From assembly GCA_000434235.1 (NCBI GenBank), contig FR892008.1, positions 1 through 46,913 on the forward strand: 46,913 nt of DNA, in the 5' to 3' direction. The DNA is from Alistipes sp. CAG:268 (GTDB taxonomy: Bacteria; Bacteroidota; Bacteroidia; Bacteroidales; Rikenellaceae). Shown here piece by piece: positions 41,936 through 46,913 of the stretch. The notes beneath the pieces are model-generated. The model was not told where the DNA came from, ran no database searches, and saw only the letters and a list, made by a program, of their open reading frames with translations. Both the position numbers and the translations under genes were made by a program. Positions within the stretch are counted from its first letter, which is position 1. The number at the start of each line of letters is the position of its first letter.

Positions 41936-42733
41936 ATGAAGAGACTTGCAATTGCCCTGCTGGCGGCGACAACGGCGACAGCCTGCCAGGTGGACTACCA
42001 TCCATACGACACCCGCATCGACGGGGAGTGCGGAATCAATGCGAAGAACATCGCCCGCATCGAGGCCTCGACCGCCGGGAAGAGCGCCATCCGCTTCGCC
42101 GTGATCTCCGACACGCAGCGCTGGTACGACGAGACCCAGAAGGCGGTCAGCGCCCTCAACGCCCGCGGCGACATCGACTTCGTGCTCCACACGGGCGACA
42201 TGGCCGACTTCGGAATGAAGGCGGAGTTCGAGCGCCAGCGCGATATCCTCAACCGCCTGCACGTTCCCTACGTCGTCCTGCTGGGCAACCACGACTGTCT
42301 GGCCACCGGAGAGGAGATCTTCCGCACGATCTTCGGCGACTTCAACACCGCCTTCACGGCCGGGAATGTCCGGATTCTCTGTCTGAACACCAATGCCCTG
42401 GAGTTCGACCTCCGGGAGGCGGTGCCCAACTTCGAATTCATCGAGACGGAGCTGACCGAATTCCCACCCGAGGCGTCGAAAACCATCGTCGCCATGCACG
42501 CGAAGCCCTACACGGAACAGTTCGGAGACAATGTCGCCAAGGGATTCCAGTATCTCGTCACGCGCTTCCCGGACCTGCAGTGCTGCATCAACGGGCACGG
42601 ACACAATTACAAGGTCGTGGACCTGTTCGGCGACGGCGTGCTCTACTACGAGTGCGACAACATCGCCAAGAGATCCTATCTGCTGTTCACCGTAAACGAA
42701 GAGGGCTATGCGTGCGAGCGTATCGAATTTTAG
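41936..42733 (+). CDS. Metallophosphoesterase lipoprotein
   Basis: The 265-residue protein has a lipoprotein signal (LAIALLAATTATACQVDYHP, lipobox cysteine about residue 17) and a calcineurin-like phosphoesterase core: AVISDTQRWYD, VLHTGDMADFG, LLGNHD, VAMHAKPY and INGHGHNYK. Two metal ions bound by these residues hydrolyse phosphate esters; the substrate is unknown. The first metal motif D-x-H is D-T-Q here, as in some family members. It is anchored at the cell envelope. It overlaps the next gene by 26 bases. Confidence 0.88.
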   Translation: MKRLAIALLAATTATACQVDYHPYDTRIDGECGINAKNIARIEASTAGKSAIRFAVISDTQRWYDETQKAVSALNARGDIDFVLHTGDMADFGMKAEFERQRDILNRLHVPYVVLLGNHDCLATGEEIFRTIFGDFNTAFTAGNVRILCLNTNALEFDLREAVPNFEFIETELTEFPPEASKTIVAMHAKPYTEQFGDNVAKGFQYLVTRFPDLQCCINGHGHNYKVVDLFGDGVLYYECDNIAKRSYLLFTVNEEGYACERIEF

Positions 42734-43388
42734 GGGAGCGCTGCTCCTGGCCGTCCTTCTGACGGCATCGGTCGCCGCAGCCGAGACCCGGCAGGCGGGA
42801 AGCATCCCGGCGCCCCGCCCCCTCGACCGCCGGGAGCATTGCGGATACGAATCGTGGGAGAGGCTGCTGCCGACACACGTCAAGGCCCAGTATGCCGGAG
42901 GCATGGGCTTCCTCTCCGCGGGTTACGGATGGGACTACGGCCGCAAATGCCGCTGGGAGACAGACATGATGATCGGGGTACTTCCCAAAGCCTATTCCGA
43001 CCGGACGCACATGACCTTCACGCTCAAACAGAACTACATCCCGTGGAGCATCCGCTGCGGCGAACGTTTCGCCGTCGAGCCCCTGTCGTGCGGCATCTAC
43101 ATGAACTTCATCTCGGGAGAGGATTTCTGGATCCGCGAACCGGACCGTTACCCGGGAGACCAGTATTACAACTTCACCTCGCGGCTCCGGTTCCACCTCT
43201 ATGTCGGACAGCGGTTCACCTTCTACCTGAAGGGCGACTCGCTGCTGCGGCACATCACGCTCTTCTACGAATTTTCGGCCAACGACCTGGACATCGTCGC
43301 CAAGTGCGGGAACCGTCATCTCGGACTGGACGAGATCGTCTATTTCTCGGTCGGAATCAAATTCCAGCTCTTCCGCGCGACCCGGTAG
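42708..43388 (+). CDS. Secreted protein of unknown function, probably outer membrane
   Basis: The 226-residue product has a signal peptide (FRGALLLAVLLTASVAAAET). The mature part is rich in aromatic residues and alternating strands (AQYAGGMGFLSAGYGWDYGR and RLRFHLYVGQRFTFYLKGDS), and ends with a strand finishing in FQLFRATR. This pattern fits a small outer-membrane or periplasmic beta-barrel. Translation is coupled to the metallophosphoesterase by a 26-base overlap. I do not recognise a named family. Confidence 0.72.
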   Translation: MRASVSNFRGALLLAVLLTASVAAAETRQAGSIPAPRPLDRREHCGYESWERLLPTHVKAQYAGGMGFLSAGYGWDYGRKCRWETDMMIGVLPKAYSDRTHMTFTLKQNYIPWSIRCGERFAVEPLSCGIYMNFISGEDFWIREPDRYPGDQYYNFTSRLRFHLYVGQRFTFYLKGDSLLRHITLFYEFSANDLDIVAKCGNRHLGLDEIVYFSVGIKFQLFRATR

Positions 43389-43417
43389 CCGGACCATCCG
43401 CACCACGAAACGATACC

Positions 43418-43456
43418 GCCGCACCCGGGAGCGAAACGGTTGCTCCCGGGCGCGGC
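43418..43456. terminator. Bidirectional terminator between convergent genes
   Basis: A 15-bp GC-rich stem with one mismatch (43418-43432 with 43442-43456, core CCCGGGAGC/GCTCCCGGG) lies between the two convergent stops. Confidence 0.65.
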
Positions 43457-43478
43457 GATCCCGCTTCCCCACGCGACG

Positions 43479-45014
43479 TTACTCCTTTTCTGTGGGGCTG
43501 AAGATGTCCAGCGATTCGTCGTAGACCGGGCTGTCGATCCCGAGGAAACGGAGGATGCTGTGGAAGACATGGTACTGGCCGACCTGCTTCCCGGCATCCG
43601 CCTTCAGTTCCCCGTCCGACGTCCATACGAGGAACGGTATCTCGATCTGCTCCTTCGGGGCGACGAGCATGGGAACCCCGTGCATGTAGAGGTTGCCCTC
43701 GCCGAGGGACTCCCCGTGGTCGGAGACGAAGATCAGGCAGCTGCGCCGGGGCACATCGCGAAGGATCTCGATTACCGAGTGGATCAGATAGTCCGTATAA
43801 ACGATGGTGTTGTCGTAAGCGTTCATCAACTCCCCGGGGTCGGCTTTCGACATCTCCACGGTGGTACATACGGGCTTGAACACCTCGAACCCGGCCGGAT
43901 ATTTCTTGTAGTAGGTCGGCCCGTGGCTCGTGCTGGTGTGGAGCACGATCAGCAGTTTGTCCTTGTCGCTCGAGAGGATCTCGTCCTTGAGTCCGGCAAG
44001 CAGGATGCCGTCATAACGGTCGTCGGCCTCGGGATAGCGCGCCTTGAGCTCCCTGGTGCCGTAGTGTTTGTCGATGTGCAGGGGTGGCTCGCCCCAGTTG
44101 GCACTGCGCCACACCACATCCACACCGTTCCGGTAGAGGTAGTTCGGAAGGATCTCATAGAGTTTGTTGGTCGGCTTGTGGTCGAGAATGGCCTTCACGC
44201 CGGCCGTGGTGTAGGTCGCCGCGGCATCTGCCATCAGGGCGGTCACGCTGTCCCGCTCGAGGAGCGGATTGGTCGGCCGCCCGTATCCGTAGAGCGAGAA
44301 ATTCGCCCTCCGGGCCGACTCCCCGATCACCAGGACGCAGACGTCACGGCTGTCGGTAGCGATCCGTGCATCGGGCAGCGGAATCTCCTTCCGGTTGCGT
44401 TTCCGCTCGGAGTTGTAGTAACGTACGGAATTGACCACATACGACCAGGGCATGATCAGGCTTCCGATCTTGGGGGCGTGGCGGTCGATCCAGGGCCAGT
44501 TCTGCATGTTGATCAGCGCCACGGCCAGGGAGAGCGCCAGCGCCGTGCCGGTACGGGTCAGAAAGCGTCGCCTGCTGCCGTAGTCTACGCGCCGGGCAAA
44601 GAGGTAGATGCACGGCACGACGCCCAGGAAAAGGAGATACCACACGGCATCCCAGGAGAAGAACCCGGAGGCTTCCGAATAGCGGGTGTTGAAGACGTTG
44701 CCCATCATCTTGTCCGTGATGAGCACCTGATAGGTGTTGATGAAATAGAGGCTCAGGGCGTTGCCGACGAAGGTGAAGGCAAGGAGGCATTTACCCACAA
44801 AGCGGCCCAGAAAGAGCAGCAGGTAATAGACGAGGAAATTGAGCGCCAGCATCACGACGACGAGCCCTCCGGCAATCATCACGCCGTTGAAGCCCCCTTC
44901 GAGGTTGTCGAGCACCAGCCGGAAGAAGGGCCGGTGGTATGCCACGAGCGTAAAGAGGCTGAGCACCGAGGCCACGCGCGTGAGGCTGGCCTTCTCTTTG
45001 AGGAATCCTACCAT
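43479..45014 (-). CDS. EptA-like phosphoethanolamine transferase
   Basis: The 511-residue inner-membrane enzyme has five N-terminal membrane segments (for example VMIAGGLVVVMLALNFLVYY) and a periplasmic sulfatase-fold domain: VCVLVIGESARRANFSLYGY (about residue 230), STSHGPTYYKKYP, VYTDYLIHSVIEIL and FVSDHGESLGE. These enzymes move phosphoethanolamine to lipid A, which lowers negative charge and aids resistance to cationic peptides. The usual nucleophile Thr of the GETAR motif is Ser here. The start overlaps the stop region of the PHP-like gene by 7 bases. Confidence 0.88.
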   Translation of the reverse strand: MVGFLKEKASLTRVASVLSLFTLVAYHRPFFRLVLDNLEGGFNGVMIAGGLVVVMLALNFLVYYLLLFLGRFVGKCLLAFTFVGNALSLYFINTYQVLITDKMMGNVFNTRYSEASGFFSWDAVWYLLFLGVVPCIYLFARRVDYGSRRRFLTRTGTALALSLAVALINMQNWPWIDRHAPKIGSLIMPWSYVVNSVRYYNSERKRNRKEIPLPDARIATDSRDVCVLVIGESARRANFSLYGYGRPTNPLLERDSVTALMADAAATYTTAGVKAILDHKPTNKLYEILPNYLYRNGVDVVWRSANWGEPPLHIDKHYGTRELKARYPEADDRYDGILLAGLKDEILSSDKDKLLIVLHTSTSHGPTYYKKYPAGFEVFKPVCTTVEMSKADPGELMNAYDNTIVYTDYLIHSVIEILRDVPRRSCLIFVSDHGESLGEGNLYMHGVPMLVAPKEQIEIPFLVWTSDGELKADAGKQVGQYHVFHSILRFLGIDSPVYDESLDIFSPTEKE

Positions 45015-46252
45015 TTGATCACAATTTTATAGAACGCGAACAGGGTCCCGGCACACAGGACGAGGATCACGAGGTTGAAAAGCACCGTCAGCGGGATGTT
45101 CACCGTGTGCGCCGGTGCCACATAGGGGCTCTCCGCCGCAGAGGCGTCGTATCGTGCGAAGGGATTGGTGTAGATCACCTCGCCGTCGGGGAAATAGGCG
45201 GTGATTCGGGCATAGGGGTCGTCAGCCGTCAGGGTGTACCGGGCCTCCGAGGTGTTCAGCGCCAGCGCCAGGGTGGCGTGGTCCTGCCCCGTCACCTTGA
45301 TGCTGTCGGCCGGGCACGACAGGGCGATGTAGACCGTCTGTCCGTCGAGGCCGATCCGCTCGATCGACGGAAGGTGGCGGTTCCGCTCGTATTTCACCTT
45401 CCAGTCCCCGCGACCGTAGTCGGGTACGCGCATCGCGTAATAGCACCCCCCGAGAAGCGTCTTCCGGATATCCTCATAGCGCGCCGAGGGGCAGCACAGG
45501 AAGTTGCACCGGACGGCGATGGCGCTCGACCGGTCGGGAAAATGGAGGTCGTCGTTGGCCAGTCCGAAACTGTAGTGCCCGGCACTGAGGGCCCAGTCCC
45601 AGTACTCGTTCTCCTTGCTCTTGCCGCTGTCGAGTTCCATGATCCGGTAGCCGCCGAGTTTCCGCATGTGGTCCTCCGACGTGCCGATCGTCCGCAGGGG
45701 ATGGTTCATCTGGATGAAGTCGGACTCCTTGCCCAGCAGGTCCAGCTGGAACTGTTTCTGCGAGGCAAAGAGCGGGACGAGGTGGTCAAAGAGGTTCACG
45801 TCGCTGCACCCGAACACCAGTTTGTGGTATTTGAACAGGTTGTAGCCGTGCTCGTAGACATTGACCTGCAGCATCGGGTCGTACGGATGCACGGTCAGCT
45901 CGTTGTGGTTCGAGAAGGTCACGATGTCGTAGCCGAATTTGCGGTAGGCCGCATCGGTCTCATCGGGCCAATGCTCGCACTCGTTCAGGATGCCCTTCAC
46001 CCGGGTGTGGGTATGGAAGTTGGCCCGTTTCCAGCAGAACGCCGAATCACCGCCGTCCCGATAGGGGTTGAAGATGTCCGGTCCGCTGAACGGCCTCGGT
46101 TCGGCAAAATCGTAGATGGGGCTCACACTGGTGACGAAGACCGCCAGAAGAGCGATCAGGACCAGTGCTGCCAGGGTCTTGAGCACGACGACCGATATCT
46201 TTCCGAGCAGGGAGGCAGAGGTCCGCCTGCCGGGGCGCAGTTCTTTCTCCAT
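45008..46252 (-). CDS. PHP-like membrane-anchored protein
   Basis: The 414-residue protein has an N-terminal membrane segment (VLKTLAALVLIALLAVFVTS), a large extracytoplasmic domain with PHP-type metal motifs (NFHTHTRVKG at about residue 78, VTFSNHNELT, and later NHPLRTIG and LANDDLHF), and a C-terminal membrane segment (LTVLFNLVILVLCAGTLFAF). PHP domains are metal-dependent phosphoesterases. It is the first gene of a two-gene operon with the EptA-like enzyme, so a role in envelope phosphate chemistry is plausible but not shown. Confidence 0.78.
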   Translation of the reverse strand: MEKELRPGRRTSASLLGKISVVVLKTLAALVLIALLAVFVTSVSPIYDFAEPRPFSGPDIFNPYRDGGDSAFCWKRANFHTHTRVKGILNECEHWPDETDAAYRKFGYDIVTFSNHNELTVHPYDPMLQVNVYEHGYNLFKYHKLVFGCSDVNLFDHLVPLFASQKQFQLDLLGKESDFIQMNHPLRTIGTSEDHMRKLGGYRIMELDSGKSKENEYWDWALSAGHYSFGLANDDLHFPDRSSAIAVRCNFLCCPSARYEDIRKTLLGGCYYAMRVPDYGRGDWKVKYERNRHLPSIERIGLDGQTVYIALSCPADSIKVTGQDHATLALALNTSEARYTLTADDPYARITAYFPDGEVIYTNPFARYDASAAESPYVAPAHTVNIPLTVLFNLVILVLCAGTLFAFYKIVIKW

Positions 46253-46275
46253 AAACAGCCGATATTAAAAATAAA

Positions 46276-46298
46276 CAAAAATAGATTTTGCAAAAATA
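46276..46298 (-). promoter_or_regulatory. Two -7 elements for the PHP-eptA operon
   Basis: On the minus strand TATTTTTG occurs twice, at 46276-46283 and 46291-46298, each matching TAnnTTTG. Either could start the operon with a leader of 20-40 bases. Confidence 0.5.
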
Positions 46299-46491
46299 GA
46301 AAAAATGTCAGAAGAGAAAAATAGTACGTGCGGATATTGCAGGGACGCGGTTGGACAGGTCCGGCCCGCATTTATCGCTCGGCGGGCTCCGTTCGGAGGC
46401 ATACGGGCCTGCTCCCCGCTCGACGGCCCGGAACAGGATGGCACCGAATTTGCATTCGTTTTTCCAAGGGTCCGGACAGACGGTTGTGGAA

Positions 46492-46650
46492 AAAACGTTG
46501 GTCTTTTCCAAACAGCGAAGGATCTTCAACGGAACCACCGGTCGTGACTTCAAATATTACACAAAACGTCCGATAAAATAAGCATATTCGTCCCATCGAA
46601 TTGGATTATTCCCAGAATATATCTAAATTTGAAGAAAAGACCAACGTTTT
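46492..46650. promoter_or_regulatory. Putative invertible promoter segment
   Basis: AAAACGTTGGTCTTTTC (46492-46508) and its perfect reverse complement (46634-46650) enclose 125 bases. A promoter lies inside against the right repeat and points to the gene at 46750. In Bacteroidales, 17-22-bp inverted repeats 100-200 bases apart around a promoter are the hallmark of phase-variable surface genes. The remainder of 46253-46749 shows no gene. Confidence 0.7.
46601..46631 (+). promoter_or_regulatory. Promoter inside the invertible segment, ON orientation
   Basis: TTG at 46601-46603 and TAAATTTG at 46624-46631 give a -33/-7 pair with 20 bases between. Transcription would begin near 46638 and cross the right repeat toward 46750. 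Confidence 0.65.
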
Positions 46651-46749
46651 AAAATCACAGGAACGCCCCAGAGATATCCGAATCGGACAAGAGCGAACCC
46701 AACGAGCAAGACAATACAAAACCCCAAACCGCAAAGAAATCGCAGGCCT

Positions 46750-46913
46750 ATGAAAAAACTGCTACTTCTGCTGATGACCGGTTTCTGCTCACCGGTCATC
46801 CACGCCCAACAACAGACAGCCGATTTCACGGGAGCCTCCGAAATCTGTTTCCCGGACAGCCTGTCACGGATATCGGAAGGCTCTTCCCCCAGTCTGATCT
46901 ACTTTACCGGCGG
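46750..46913 (+). CDS. Exported protein, 3' end outside the window
   Basis: Only the first 54 codons are present. They encode a clear signal peptide (KKLLLLLMTGFCSPVIHAQQ) followed by a mature start of QTADFTGASEICFPDS. The protein is exported, and its family cannot be read from this piece. The leader of about 110 bases begins at the invertible promoter, so its expression is probably phase-variable, as is common for surface polysaccharide, fimbrial and TonB-dependent genes. Confidence 0.8.
   Translation, partial: MKKLLLLLMTGFCSPVIHAQQQTADFTGASEICFPDSLSRISEGSSPSLIYFTG

Overview
The window looks like part of a gut Bacteroidales chromosome, most like Alistipes. The evidence is the high GC of the core genes, many promoters with the Bacteroidetes -7 element TAnnTTTG, leaders that mostly lack Shine-Dalgarno sequences, a type II-C-like 36-bp CRISPR repeat, and Bacteroidales-style mobilization proteins and tyrosine integrases. 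The genus is an inference; no rRNA or other marker gene is present.

Layout. 1-208 is the trailing end of a CRISPR array whose cas genes lie outside the window. 326-820 is a decayed composite of a tyrosine recombinase tail and a PAS/LuxR-type regulator. 1114-1890 is a CPBP membrane protease. 1947-11252 is a 9.2-kb integrated element bounded by 121-bp direct repeats; the right copy contains the 3' end of tRNA-Gly(GCC). It carries a divergent AAA+ ATPase / WYL regulator / zinc-ribbon / nuclease-like / beta-CASP hydrolase cassette, a WG-repeat protein, a GNAT enzyme, a MobP-type relaxase, and an integrase whose catalytic half has been replaced by a MobC sequence. 11523-14359 is core chromosome: acyl-CoA reductase, pRiA4b ORF-3-like protein, miaA, tRNA-Leu(TAA).

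14345-30189 is a second integrated element of about 15.8 kb in tRNA-Leu, bounded by 20-bp repeats. It has an intact tyrosine integrase, an excisionase-like HTH protein, MobC, relaxase and a membrane accessory protein. Its cargo is a restriction-modification-like operon preceded by a large rod-shaped RNA or leader, a two-gene cassette with a DUF2188 protein, and an AT-rich GHKL-ATPase/nuclease fusion. Both elements carry a covarying structured segment of about 130 bp directly after the last gene of the mob operon.

30439-38445 holds a PepSY-like periplasmic protein, a LytS/LytTR two-component pair, and a divergent RND efflux operon (membrane fusion protein, RND pump, outer membrane factor). 38446-40300 is a graveyard of a third mobilizable element: a collapsed mob operon, a Toprim fragment and unknown pieces. 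40303-46252 is core again: pncB with a long structured leader, a metallophosphoesterase lipoprotein, a secreted protein, an EptA-like phosphoethanolamine transferase and a PHP-like membrane protein.

The right edge holds what looks like a phase-variable promoter: a 17-bp perfect inverted repeat encloses a TAnnTTTG promoter that points at an exported protein cut by the window end. The most interesting items are this invertible promoter, the paired structured elements of the two mob modules, the rod-like RNA before the methyltransferases, and the two defence-like cargo cassettes.
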